Shown here: positions 38,263-46,872 of the stretch, one piece after another
Position numbering within the stretch: position 1 is the first letter of the stretch
Layout of the letters: every line of letters begins with the position of its first letter
Assembly (NCBI GenBank): GCA_937923405.1
Contig: CALDUY010000014.1
Location: 1 to 64,000, forward strand
Length of the DNA stretch: 64,000 nt
Direction of reading: 5' to 3'
Source: an uncultured Gemmataceae bacterium
Lineage (GTDB): Bacteria; Planctomycetota; Planctomycetia; Gemmatales; Gemmataceae
The notes under the pieces: generated by a model
What the model was told of the DNA's origin: nothing
Seen by the model: the letters and a program-made list of their open reading frames with translations, nothing else
Databases searched by the model: none
Program-made: the position numbers and the translations under genes

Positions 38263-38311
38263 CGAGGTTAAATTTCCTAATTTTTCCCATCGGAACCCGA
38301 GGAGCGGCTCC

Positions 38312-41300
38312 ATGTCTCGCTGGCGTCGCCGGCTCGCGATCCTCGCTGTCCTGTTCGTCTTCTTGCTCCTCAGTTCGCTGGTTGGCGTACCACTCTATTT
38401 GCGCTCCGACTCGGCGAAGCGACTCGTCGCTCGCGACTTGGGCGAGTTGCTGGAAACCACGGCGACGATCGGCTCGCTGCGTGCAGGACTGATCGGCTCC
38501 AGCGTCATCGAGGAGCTGCGCTTCTATGACCACGACTCGACCAGGCCCTACCTCGAAGTGGAACGAGTTCGCGTCGATGTCTCGCTGGCCAGTGCGATTG
38601 CCGGCAAACGGTTGCCTGATCGCCTCGAGCTACAGGGCGTGCATCTGCACTTACGCTTCGATCACACTGGGAAACTACTCACGGCATTACCCGTACTGCC
38701 TCGGTCTGGTCGATTACCGCATCTGCGCCTTCAGGGCCTCACGCTGACCCTCGACCAGGAAGGACGGCCGCCGCTCATCTTGGAGCAGGGCGACGTGACG
38801 TTGTCACCGGATCGACCAGAAAATCTATTGGGCGAACTGAACGATCCGCGTCTGGGCAAGTTCGCCCTCACGGGACGGTTTGGCCAGGGCAAACTGCATC
38901 TGAACATCCAGCATGCGGGGTTGGCGCTGACCCCAGAGCAGTTCCGCCAATTGCCCTTCCTCCCCAAAAACCTGACGCGACGACTCGACGCGGCAGGAAC
39001 GATTCCGCTCGATCTGTCGCTGTGGTTCGGCCCGGAGCCGCCCCGGGCGCGGTATCGGGTTGGGTTCCGCCAAGCCACGGTACGGATCGCCCAGGACGAT
39101 CGCCCGCCGTTGGTAGTCACCGGAGCCAGCGGCCTCGTCGAGGGAGACGATCAACAATTTCGCTTCAAGGGAGAAATAACCGATCCGCGATGGGGGCAAT
39201 GGTCGCTCGCGGCGACCCAGGCCGACGACCGGCTCGAACTGCAACTGCACACCGCGGAAATGCGGATCACGCCGGATCGCCTCGTCGATCTACCGTTCGT
39301 ACCGCCTACGGTTTGGGACCATCTCGACGCCAACGGCAGTAGTTCCGTGGCCCTGCACTTGCGTTACTTCCTCGATCAACAAGATTATGACTATCGCGTG
39401 CAGGCCGAGCCGAAACTCCAGCGACTGAGGCTGAAACAGTTTGGCCTGGAAGCAAACCAGGTTTCGGGACGGTTGCTCGTCGAGAATCATCGAATCACCC
39501 TGCAACAGATGACGGCGGAGACGGCGGAAGGAATGCTGACGTTGGCGGGAGAACTAGATTTTCGCGCCGAGCCGGCCCAGCTGAGTTTTGACCTGGCCGT
39601 TGCCAACGTGCGACTGTCGCGATTGCCTGCTAGCTGGAACATTCCTCCGGAGGTCGAGGGCCAACTCACCGGTCAGGGAAAGGTCTCGTTGTCGCTAGAG
39701 GAGTCCGGTCTCGAACCACGCCTCACGGGCAGTGCCAAGCTAGAGCAACTCCGTATCGCTGACTTCGCTCTCAACGAGTCCGTCCAGATACGCTTGCGGG
39801 ACGACGGCAGCGCGTCGCATCTGGAAGCCGAACTAGCGTTGAACAACGTCGACCTGAGCCCACTGGCTCGGCGGTTCGACCTCCGCCTGAGTGGATTGGC
39901 GTCGCTGATGGCACGCGTTCAGGTGCCATTGCAACGGATCCAACAGATCCACGCTTGGCGCGGAGTGGCCCGGCTCACCAGCGAAGCGGTGGAGATCGGC
40001 GGCGTCGCTGTTCAGGATTTGTCGGCCAATTTGCTACTCACTCAGGGGCATTTGTATATGGCCCATGCTCGGGCCGACGCCGCTGGTGGCGTGGTCAACG
40101 CCTCTCTAGATTACGACCTAGACCGCCAGCGTGCCCAGGGAACGCTGCATGCGCGCGGCTTGGATTTTGGCCCCTGGCAACGCCTCGAACATGTCGCAGC
40201 ACGAATTCAACTAGATCGCCAGCAACTCGAACTGAGCGATCTTTCCGTCCTTGCTTATGGCGGACGGCTGACCGGCTGGCTTCGCGTGCCTTGGGACGAA
40301 CTGTCGATCCAGGCCGAACTCTTCCTCGCCGGCCTGGATATAGGACGGTTGTCCCGAATGTTCTCCCGATCCAGTTTCGAGGTAAAAGGCCAGGTCTCCG
40401 GTCAGGCCAGCGTGTTCTATCGCCACGATGACGGCATGAAGCTCCAGCTCGATCTGGAGTCGGCCCAACTCGCATTGCTGGGAGTGCCGGTTCGGAACCT
40501 GCGGGGGCGACTGGATTGGCTCCACAATCAAGGCGTCTACAAACTAAGCGGCGACACACTCGCCGGCAAGGTAGTGGTAGAAGGTCGATATCCTCCAAAT
40601 GCGATTGGCCAAGGGGGACAACTGAAACTCGAACAGCTGCGACTCTCGGAGCTGTGGAACTCGCTTCGCCTCGAAGCTCCCTGGAGCGAACTCGATGGCA
40701 TTCTCTCGCTGAAACTGCCCTTTCGTCACGAACCGAACGAACGATACCCCACAGCGCTGGGTAGTCTGGAAGTGCGGCAACTGTCCTGGCGCGATCGAGA
40801 GTGGATGGAACAATTCAGCATCGATGTCGAGGTGGCCGACGAAGGCATCACGCTACGCGACGGCAGCGGGCTGATAGGAGGCGGCAAGGTTCGGCTTTCG
40901 GGTGAATGGGGTTTTTTAGATCCAGCTCGTCGCTGGATCCATCTGGGGATCCGTGGCGTTCAACCCGAGCAGTTGCTGGCTCCATACACCGATATGAAAG
41001 ATCTCTTTCAGGGGGGAATCGATGCTAGCCTACGGCTGGACTTCGGTTCCGAGTGGCGCGGAGCCGGCGCATTCTCCCTGTCGCGCGGCAAAATGTACGG
41101 AGTCGAAGTGAGTGACTGGCGGCTACCCGTGGAATTTACCTTTGCTCCCTCGACTCGACACGGCGAGTTGTCCATTCGAGAATCGACTGCGCAGCTGGGC
41201 AACGGTCGCGCTCAACTGCGAGCCACCCTGCGCTACGCCGGTTATCTCCATCTGGAGGGCGAGTTGCAGGTGTTTGATGCCGGTCTGCGGAGTCTGGCGA

Positions 41301-41881
41301 GTCTGATTGGCGAGGCCGCCTCCATCATCCGTGGCCGCATGACCGGACGCATCGACTTCTCTTCAACAGATCTGCGATCCCTGAACGATCTGAGCGCTAA
41401 CGTCCAGGCCAAGTTCAACGACACCCAGGCGTTTCAGTTGCCGATCCTCCGCGCTTTAGTGCCGCATCTGGTCCCCGGTCGCGGCTCGCTGGATTTTCAA
41501 GCCGGCGAGGTGCGCGGTCGGTTGTCGGGCGGCGTCTTTCGTATCTCGGAGATGACGCTGGACAGCAGTTTTCTCTTGTTGTTCATTCAAGGCACAGTCA
41601 CGCTGCAAGGTCGACTCGATCTGGACGTGATGGCTCAGACCTCGTCAATCGGTCTCGATCCAGTGATGTTGCGGTCGCTGTTACGGCGACTCCCCGCCGT
41701 CGGTCCGATCCCGGTGGGCGTGCTCGTCCGCGTCACGGAAGCTCTGTCCGACCGCGTGATGCATCTGCGCGTCGGCGGGACCCTACGTTCACCGCGTGTC
41801 TGGGTGGAACCGATTCGCCTGCTGAGCGATCAGGCAGCCCGCTTCTTCCTCAACAAAGCAATGAACGCCCTCCGGCCATGA
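38312..41881 (+). CDS. Very large AsmA/TamB-like envelope protein
   Basis: 1189 residues. One N-terminal membrane anchor (RRRLAILAVLFVFLLLSSLVGV) and then an almost entirely beta-rich periplasmic protein with repeated two-strand units (e.g. LTGRFGQGKLHLNIQ, LAGELDFRAEPAQLSFDLAV, LDYDLDRQRAQGTLHARGL, VVEGRYPP). The end carries the AsmA-like C-terminal features (LDLDVMAQTSSIGLD, then LRVGGTLRSPRVWVEP and RFFLNKAMNAL). This architecture belongs to the AsmA/YhdP/TamB group of lipid-transfer bridges between membranes, so transport of lipids to the outer membrane is likely; that is family inference. A perfect GAGGAG lies 7 bases before ATG 38312; the longer frame from 38243 is overlapped by the methyltransferase. 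Confidence 0.88.
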   Translation: MSRWRRRLAILAVLFVFLLLSSLVGVPLYLRSDSAKRLVARDLGELLETTATIGSLRAGLIGSSVIEELRFYDHDSTRPYLEVERVRVDVSLASAIAGKRLPDRLELQGVHLHLRFDHTGKLLTALPVLPRSGRLPHLRLQGLTLTLDQEGRPPLILEQGDVTLSPDRPENLLGELNDPRLGKFALTGRFGQGKLHLNIQHAGLALTPEQFRQLPFLPKNLTRRLDAAGTIPLDLSLWFGPEPPRARYRVGFRQATVRIAQDDRPPLVVTGASGLVEGDDQQFRFKGEITDPRWGQWSLAATQADDRLELQLHTAEMRITPDRLVDLPFVPPTVWDHLDANGSSSVALHLRYFLDQQDYDYRVQAEPKLQRLRLKQFGLEANQVSGRLLVENHRITLQQMTAETAEGMLTLAGELDFRAEPAQLSFDLAVANVRLSRLPASWNIPPEVEGQLTGQGKVSLSLEESGLEPRLTGSAKLEQLRIADFALNESVQIRLRDDGSASHLEAELALNNVDLSPLARRFDLRLSGLASLMARVQVPLQRIQQIHAWRGVARLTSEAVEIGGVAVQDLSANLLLTQGHLYMAHARADAAGGVVNASLDYDLDRQRAQGTLHARGLDFGPWQRLEHVAARIQLDRQQLELSDLSVLAYGGRLTGWLRVPWDELSIQAELFLAGLDIGRLSRMFSRSSFEVKGQVSGQASVFYRHDDGMKLQLDLESAQLALLGVPVRNLRGRLDWLHNQGVYKLSGDTLAGKVVVEGRYPPNAIGQGGQLKLEQLRLSELWNSLRLEAPWSELDGILSLKLPFRHEPNERYPTALGSLEVRQLSWRDREWMEQFSIDVEVADEGITLRDGSGLIGGGKVRLSGEWGFLDPARRWIHLGIRGVQPEQLLAPYTDMKDLFQGGIDASLRLDFGSEWRGAGAFSLSRGKMYGVEVSDWRLPVEFTFAPSTRHGELSIRESTAQLGNGRAQLRATLRYAGYLHLEGELQVFDAGLRSLASLIGEAASIIRGRMTGRIDFSSTDLRSLNDLSANVQAKFNDTQAFQLPILRALVPHLVPGRGSLDFQAGEVRGRLSGGVFRISEMTLDSSFLLLFIQGTVTLQGRLDLDVMAQTSSIGLDPVMLRSLLRRLPAVGPIPVGVLVRVTEALSDRVMHLRVGGTLRSPRVWVEPIRLLSDQAARFFLNKAMNALRP

Positions 41882-41972
41882 TCCGGGCCGCGTTGCCACA
41901 GGGAACGGCACAGCCCCTACTAAGCGGCTCGCACACGCACGAATTCTTCATAGATTTATCACCATTGACTAG

Positions 41973-42590
41973 TTGAGTTCAGATCTCGTGAGATTGGGAC
42001 ACGCCGTGTCTTCGATTCGAGAGTTGGTACAGGGAAGGCTCGCTGCAGTGCGGCTCGATCCGCGCGAAGAGTTGGTCGTAGAGACGGAGTCGCCGTCGCT
42101 GTTGGTGCCTGGCTCGTTCAATCCGCTGCACGCTGGGCATCTAGGATTGGCCCGCTGTGCTGAGGCGCGGCGAGGATGCCAGGCGGCCTTCGAGTTGAGC
42201 ATTGTCAACGTCGAGAAGCCGCCCTTGGATGAGCCAGAGATTCACCGCCGTGCCGAACAGTTTGCCGGAGTGGCTCCACTGTGGCTGACACGGGCGGCGA
42301 CGTTCCTTGAAAAGGCCCGTTTGTTTCCCGGCGTGGAGTTCGTCGTTGGCTTGGATACGGCGATTCGCGTTGTCGAGAGGCGATTCTATGCTAGTCGGCG
42401 TGCCTTGGTGAAAGCCCTGGGCGAGCTGCGCGACCTGGGTTGTCGCTTTCTCGTCGCGGGACGCTTGCTTCAGCAACGCTATCAAACGCTGGCGGACGTG
42501 GCCATGCCAGCAGCGTATGCCGATCTGTTCGAACCGCTCGATTTTCGTCTGGATCTTTCCTCGACCGAACTGCGTCACAGATCCGGTTGA
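41973..42590 (+). CDS. Nucleotidyltransferase (NadD/cytidylyltransferase-like) of unknown substrate
   Basis: About 200 residues. The HIGH-type nucleotide site GSFNPLHAGHLGLAR is at about residues 47-61, and the second motif LSSTELR near the C-terminus, as in nicotinate/pantetheine-phosphate adenylyltransferases. Between them is an unusual segment with FVVGLDTAIRVVERRFY (compare 'GxDT' in related plant and yeast proteins). Pathway not clear. TTG 41973 is the longest start, with GTG 42006 an alternative; no good ribosome site is seen. The last 16 bases overlap the convergent hpnE. Confidence 0.7.
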   Translation: MSSDLVRLGHAVSSIRELVQGRLAAVRLDPREELVVETESPSLLVPGSFNPLHAGHLGLARCAEARRGCQAAFELSIVNVEKPPLDEPEIHRRAEQFAGVAPLWLTRAATFLEKARLFPGVEFVVGLDTAIRVVERRFYASRRALVKALGELRDLGCRFLVAGRLLQQRYQTLADVAMPAAYADLFEPLDFRLDLSSTELRHRSG

Positions 42591-43915
42591 AGCAGGCGAA
42601 CCGGGTGCCCCGTCTGGGCCAGCAGTTCCTCGGCGGCGAGGTAGCCCGAGCGAACGGCGCTTTCCATGGTGGCTGGCCAACCCGTCGCCGTCCAATCGCC
42701 AGCAAGAAAGAGATTAGCGATCGGTGTTTTCTGGGAAGGTCGCCAGCGATCGACTCCCGGGACGACGCTGAAGGTGGCCTGATGCTCTGTCACCACACGA
42801 GCGCGGAGCAACTGCGCCGAGTGACCCAGCAGCGAACGCAACTCGGCCACGATGCGCCGTTGCACTTCCTCATGACCCAAGCCTCGGAAGCGGCGCGAGG
42901 CACTGACCACGATCTGTATGTAATGCTCGCCCGGTGCCGTTTCGCCGCGCTGGAACAGCCACTGACCAAGGCCATCGATCAGCACCAAGTGCGGCCACCG
43001 ACAGATCGGACGATCGTACCACAGATGCACGCTGGTGATTGGTGAGGTTTGCAGATGCCGCAGGTTGGCGAAGCAGGCGTGCTGCTCAATCACTACTTCG
43101 GGCAACAGTTCGAGCAAGCGTTGAAACGGCAAGGCACTGATGACCCAGTCTGGCGACACTTGCTCTCCCGAACGCAACTCGATGCAGGCAACGCGCTGGT
43201 CGCGAACCTCGATCCGACGCACGGCCTGGTTCAACGACAGGGTGATGCGATTGCGTGCCAGCCAGGCATCGAGTTCCGCGCCGTAGAGTTGTCCCAGTGG
43301 CACGGTAGGCACCTCGACCTGAAAACCGCGTGGGTGCTTGAGGAAACCGTCGACGAACACCTTGCGCGCGTATTTGAGACCAATACGATCTGCTTCCTCG
43401 TTCAAAGCGCTGACCAAGACCAGCCCCCAGAAGCGATCGACGGTTCGGGGCGGCTGGCGGTGCTGGATTAGCCAGTCTCGAAAGGGCCGATCGTCCTCGG
43501 AGGAGGTGAACCGTAGTGCCGCCAAGCCTCGGGCAATGGCTGTCTTCTCGGCGAACGTGAGATAATGCGCGGTCAAAAAGCTCCGAGTGAGGTGCAACGG
43601 CGCGGGCAGCGGATCGGCCCCGAAGGAACTGACCCGACCATCGGGCGTCATGAAGTACAGCCGGCGTTGTGGAGCCACCAGATGGGCAATGCCGGCCTGG
43701 GCACAAAAGTGAGCGAAATTGGTACAGCAGCCCATGCTCACGTGTTGACAGGCGTCGATCAACTGGCCGGTGGTCGCGTCGGTGAACGAGCTGGCCCGCC
43801 CACCGGTTCGGTTCCGCGACTCGACCAAGCGAACGTGAAACCCCCGAGCGGCTAACGGCCCGGCAGCAGCCAATCCTGCCAGCCCCGCGCCGAGGATCAG
43901 TACCTGTCGTGTCAT
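42575..43915 (-). CDS. hpnE: Hydroxysqualene dehydroxylase-like FAD amine oxidase/desaturase
   Basis: A 446-residue flavoprotein. N-terminal FAD motif LILGAGLAGLAAAGPLAARG, then ESRNRTGGRASSFTD, and the C-terminal IANLFLAGDWTATGWPATME with SAVRSGYLAAEELLA. The length, the DACQHVSMGCCTNFAHF segment and the SALNEEADRIGLKYARKVFV region match HpnE, which reduces hydroxysqualene to squalene in the HpnCDE route to hopanoids or sterols. HpnC and HpnD are not in the window. GAGG precedes the ATG closely. The product (squalene) would feed membrane triterpenes. Confidence 0.85.
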   Translation of the reverse strand: MTRQVLILGAGLAGLAAAGPLAARGFHVRLVESRNRTGGRASSFTDATTGQLIDACQHVSMGCCTNFAHFCAQAGIAHLVAPQRRLYFMTPDGRVSSFGADPLPAPLHLTRSFLTAHYLTFAEKTAIARGLAALRFTSSEDDRPFRDWLIQHRQPPRTVDRFWGLVLVSALNEEADRIGLKYARKVFVDGFLKHPRGFQVEVPTVPLGQLYGAELDAWLARNRITLSLNQAVRRIEVRDQRVACIELRSGEQVSPDWVISALPFQRLLELLPEVVIEQHACFANLRHLQTSPITSVHLWYDRPICRWPHLVLIDGLGQWLFQRGETAPGEHYIQIVVSASRRFRGLGHEEVQRRIVAELRSLLGHSAQLLRARVVTEHQATFSVVPGVDRWRPSQKTPIANLFLAGDWTATGWPATMESAVRSGYLAAEELLAQTGHPVRLLQPDL

Positions 43916-43931
43916 GCCTCGTGCAGGTCCA

Positions 43932-44660
43932 CTACTGAGCCGTCCAGGCAGGAACCACGCCGGGAGCCGTTCGCAAAGCGTGAATCCGCGGAGCCTGGGG
44001 ATACGCTCGCGCGATCTGTCGGCTCAGGCGGCGCAGACTCGCTCGCGTCGCTGGCTCCGTGGCCAGTCGGCTACAGTGATGATACAGATAAGCCGCCAGT
44101 TGGCTGTCCTGGTTGAGAGCCGGCAACTGACGCCTCTGGTCAGCGAGGAAGCTGTGTCGGTGCGTCTGGATCAACTCGCGCAATTGCTGCAGGCCCTCTC
44201 GCATGCTACAAGTGCCTTGCAACACTGACTGACAAATGCGCGTCCTCTCCTCTTCAAACTGTTGCTGGCTGGCAAAGTGAGCTTGGAGCTTGCGTCCATA
44301 CTGTTCCAGATCCACGACTGGCGGAAGATCGTATTTCGGCACATGCGAGATCAATGTAGCACTGTAACCGACGACGCCGGCCATCAGCAGACACTGCAGA
44401 GCGAGGATGCGTAGGCCCAGCGTCAGCCGCTTCCAACAGAGAATTAATCCCGCGGCCAGGCCAATGCTACCGAATAATATCTTGAACCCGGCCAGCCCCG
44501 ACCAACCATGACGTTCGAGGATCGAGTTGGCCAAGGGGTTCGCTTCGTAGACATCGGAGCGCACGCCGCTCTCGAGCAAGCCCCAGGTCAGATAAAAATC
44601 AACACCGTGGAGCAAAATTAGACAGCTGGACAACAGAGGGATCAGCAAGCGTACAGGCAT
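43932..44660 (-). CDS. Membrane protein with DUF5658-like N-terminus and helical soluble tail
   Basis: A 242-residue protein. Three hydrophobic helices lie in the first ~120 residues. Between the first and second is the pattern DFYLTWGLLESGVRSDVYEA followed by NPLANSIL, which resembles DUF5658. Residues ~125-242 are soluble and helical (EEERTRICQSVLQGTCSMRE, ARASLRRLSRQIARAYPQ-like). It ends 16 bases upstream of hpnE and probably shares its transcript. No function can be given. Confidence 0.75.
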   Translation of the reverse strand: MPVRLLIPLLSSCLILLHGVDFYLTWGLLESGVRSDVYEANPLANSILERHGWSGLAGFKILFGSIGLAAGLILCWKRLTLGLRILALQCLLMAGVVGYSATLISHVPKYDLPPVVDLEQYGRKLQAHFASQQQFEEERTRICQSVLQGTCSMREGLQQLRELIQTHRHSFLADQRRQLPALNQDSQLAAYLYHHCSRLATEPATRASLRRLSRQIARAYPQAPRIHALRTAPGVVPAWTAQ

Positions 44661-45151
44661 GGAACAACTCTATCGGTTATCATTCGCGGCATGGCGAAGG
44701 AGGTTCTAAGGTGTGGAATCAGGCGAGATTCCGTGCATGCGGAGGGTAGCCGAGCAGGAGTCTTCCAGCAGGCCGACGAAGCATACCTACCTCACTCCCG
44801 GTTTGGGACTCCACCTAACTATAGGCAACTTTTGCGCCGGGAATTGTTAGAAATGGATTAGAACGCTCTGCAACATGGTGTAGCGGAGCGCCGGCTAAAG
44901 CCTGCGGCTACCAGGTCGCATTTGCTAGCCGCAGGCTTCAGCCGGCGTAGGGAACACGCGCAGGCTTTAGCCGGCGAACACCGGTTCGGATTCACTGCTA
45001 GCCGCAGGCTTTAGCCTGCGAACTAGCCAGTGAGTGCTGGTTCGCATTGACCAGTTGTCGCCACCGTCCTATCATCACCAGATCTCACCGAACAGACGAT
45101 CGGCCGGCCTCCCTACCGTGGCTCGGCAAGGGACGCTGGCAGGAGACGGCA
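44661..45151. other. Gene-free region holding a palindromic repeat cluster
   Basis: A 491-base divergent intergenic region. It includes the repeat cluster (next entry) and a nondescript stretch 44690-44880. No open frame with native codon use, tRNA or other RNA was seen. The promoter for the membrane TPR gene should be to the right of the repeats; I cannot place it. Confidence 0.6.
44888..45020. repeat. Cluster of four palindromic intergenic repeat units
   Basis: Four copies of a 20-odd-base unit built on CCGGCTAAAGCCTGCGGCTA. Unit 1 (44888-44910) is in one orientation. Units 2 (44926-44948), 3 (44959-44976) and 4 (44999-45020) are in the other. Units 1 and 2 form a stem with 20 of 21 pairs. 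Unit 4 is itself nearly palindromic (CGCAGGCTTTAGCCTGCG). A partial copy is cut by the right edge of the window (63988-64000). It looks like a dispersed REP/MITE-like family. Confidence 0.75.
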
Positions 45152-45778
45152 ATGAAGGCGGAAGAACGTAAGGCGCTGGAACGCAACGAACTGGCTGTGG
45201 AATTGGGCAAGGCGATTGAGACGCTCAAACACGGACCGTCGCGTTCTACGATGATCTACCTGGCCATCGCCATGTTTGGCATTCTGGCGATTCTTCTGTT
45301 TCGCTGGTTCTGGAGTTCCTCCGAACTCGCCGCGTCCAAACGCTGGGTGAATCTGGATGAGATCGTCTTTCCGACTCAGCTGGCCACTGCTGTGGATGGC
45401 GACCTGAAAGACACCCCACAGGGACGCCTGGCCAAGTTCAAGCAAGCACGCATGCTGTTGTCGCTGGGCATTCAGGATTTCGCCACCAATCACTCACTAG
45501 CCCAGAAGAACCTCAGCGAAGGCACCCGGTTGTACGAAGAACTCATCGACAAATCGACCCGCCTTCCGCTGCTGCATCAGGAGGCGCTCTGGGGAGCCGC
45601 CAAGGGCAACGAATCGCTCGGCGAGATCGAGAAGGCCAAGAAATACTACACCGAGCTTTCCGAGAAGTACGCTAGCACCTCACTGGGCAAGGATGCGGCC
45701 AAGCAGCTCGAACGACTCAAGGCCGCCCTCGAACGCGGCGAGATCGACGAACTTCAGAAAGAGTTCTCCGCCAAGTAG
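45152..45778 (+). CDS. Membrane-anchored TPR-like protein
   Basis: A 208-residue protein. Short cytoplasmic N-terminus (MKAEERKALERNELAVELGK), one transmembrane helix at ~residues 33-54 (MIYLAIAMFGILAILLFRWF), then a helical periplasmic part with TPR-like repeats (QARMLLSLGIQDFATNHSLA, QEALWGAAKGNESLGEIEKA, KKYYTELSEKYASTSLGKDA). It resembles the YfgM/BamD-adjacent class of anchored TPR proteins. AGGAG lies 6 bases before ATG 45152. Next on the strand, 83 bases later, is an RluD-type gene. Confidence 0.82.
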   Translation: MKAEERKALERNELAVELGKAIETLKHGPSRSTMIYLAIAMFGILAILLFRWFWSSSELAASKRWVNLDEIVFPTQLATAVDGDLKDTPQGRLAKFKQARMLLSLGIQDFATNHSLAQKNLSEGTRLYEELIDKSTRLPLLHQEALWGAAKGNESLGEIEKAKKYYTELSEKYASTSLGKDAAKQLERLKAALERGEIDELQKEFSAK

Positions 45779-45861
45779 CCCGCCGAACCTGCTACAATCC
45801 AGGAAGGCCGTTTGCCGACGTTCGGCGAGCGGCGCTGGTAGTTTGTTCGGACTGGCGTCGT

Positions 45862-46869
45862 ATGGATTTGCTGGAAAGCCCGGAACCCAAACGGATCGAG
45901 CATCGTGCCCGCCTCAAGATCGACGGCATGCGTCTCGATCAGTACCTGTGCCAGCTGTTCGGCGAGTTTAGCCGCTCCAGTGTGCGCCGGGTTATCGATG
46001 CCGGCGGTGTTACGGTGAATGGCAAACCTGCTAAAGCGAGTTACAAGGTCCGTCATGGGGATGAAATCCTGGTCACGCCACCTGAACCGACTCGGCCCGC
46101 GCCGGCGGCGGAAGACATTCCCTTAGAGGTACTCTTCGAGGATGAGTTTCTCGCCGTCATCAACAAACCTGCCAACATGGTCGTGCATCCGGCCAAGGGC
46201 AACTGGAGCGGCACCCTGGTCAACGCCCTGCGACATCGCTTCCCGCAACTCTCCGGACTGAACGGCGAATATCGGGCCGGCATCGTCCATCGCCTCGATC
46301 GCGACACCAGCGGCGTCATCCTCGTCGCCAAAGAAGAACAGACCCACCGCGATTTGTCGTTGCTCTTCGAGCAGCGCAAGGTCTTCAAGGAATACATTGC
46401 CATCACTGCCGGCATCCTCGATCGCGACAGCGACTACATCGAGGGTAAGATCGCCCATCACAAGTTCGATCGGGTCAAGATGGCCATTGCTGACGATGAG
46501 GACGAGGACGCCAAAGAGGCCTGCACCTACTACGAAGTGATCGAACGGTTTCGCGGCTTCAGCCTGTGCCGCTGTCAGCCCCGCACCGGACGCACGCACC
46601 AGATCCGCGTCCACCTGGCCAGCGTCGGCTGTCCGGTGCTGGCTGACAAAGTCTACTCAGGTCGCGATCGGCTCTGCCTGTCCGATCTGGTCGCCGGCCT
46701 CGATGAGGACCAGGACGAGGTGCTGCTGTCGCGCCAGGCTCTGCATGCCTATCGACTGCGGCTACGGCATCCGCGTAAGGGGAATCTGCTGGAGGCCGAG
46801 GCCCCGCTGCCGGCGGAGTTCACCCGCACCTTGGAAGTGCTGCGTCAGCATCGCCCGCTGTACTCGTGA
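45862..46869 (+). CDS. rluD: RluD-type pseudouridine synthase (S4 domain)
   Basis: Modifies uridines of 23S rRNA helix 69 or a similar target. 335 residues: an S4 RNA-binding domain at ~20-80 (MRLDQYLCQLFGEFSRSSVR), the catalytic HRLDRDTSGVILVAKEE with its Asp at about residue 147, and the CQPRTGRTHQIRVHLASVG and VLADKVYSGRD motifs. It ends 3 bases before the convergent NAD-kinase-like gene. The gene symbol is by architecture; the exact target site is not proven. Confidence 0.9.
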   Translation: MDLLESPEPKRIEHRARLKIDGMRLDQYLCQLFGEFSRSSVRRVIDAGGVTVNGKPAKASYKVRHGDEILVTPPEPTRPAPAAEDIPLEVLFEDEFLAVINKPANMVVHPAKGNWSGTLVNALRHRFPQLSGLNGEYRAGIVHRLDRDTSGVILVAKEEQTHRDLSLLFEQRKVFKEYIAITAGILDRDSDYIEGKIAHHKFDRVKMAIADDEDEDAKEACTYYEVIERFRGFSLCRCQPRTGRTHQIRVHLASVGCPVLADKVYSGRDRLCLSDLVAGLDEDQDEVLLSRQALHAYRLRLRHPRKGNLLEAEAPLPAEFTRTLEVLRQHRPLYS

Positions 46870-46872
46870 AAC

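Noticed and set aside
44888..45020. Possible CRISPR array
   Set aside because: Units alternate in orientation, spacing is irregular, and no cas gene is near; these are palindromic intergenic repeats.
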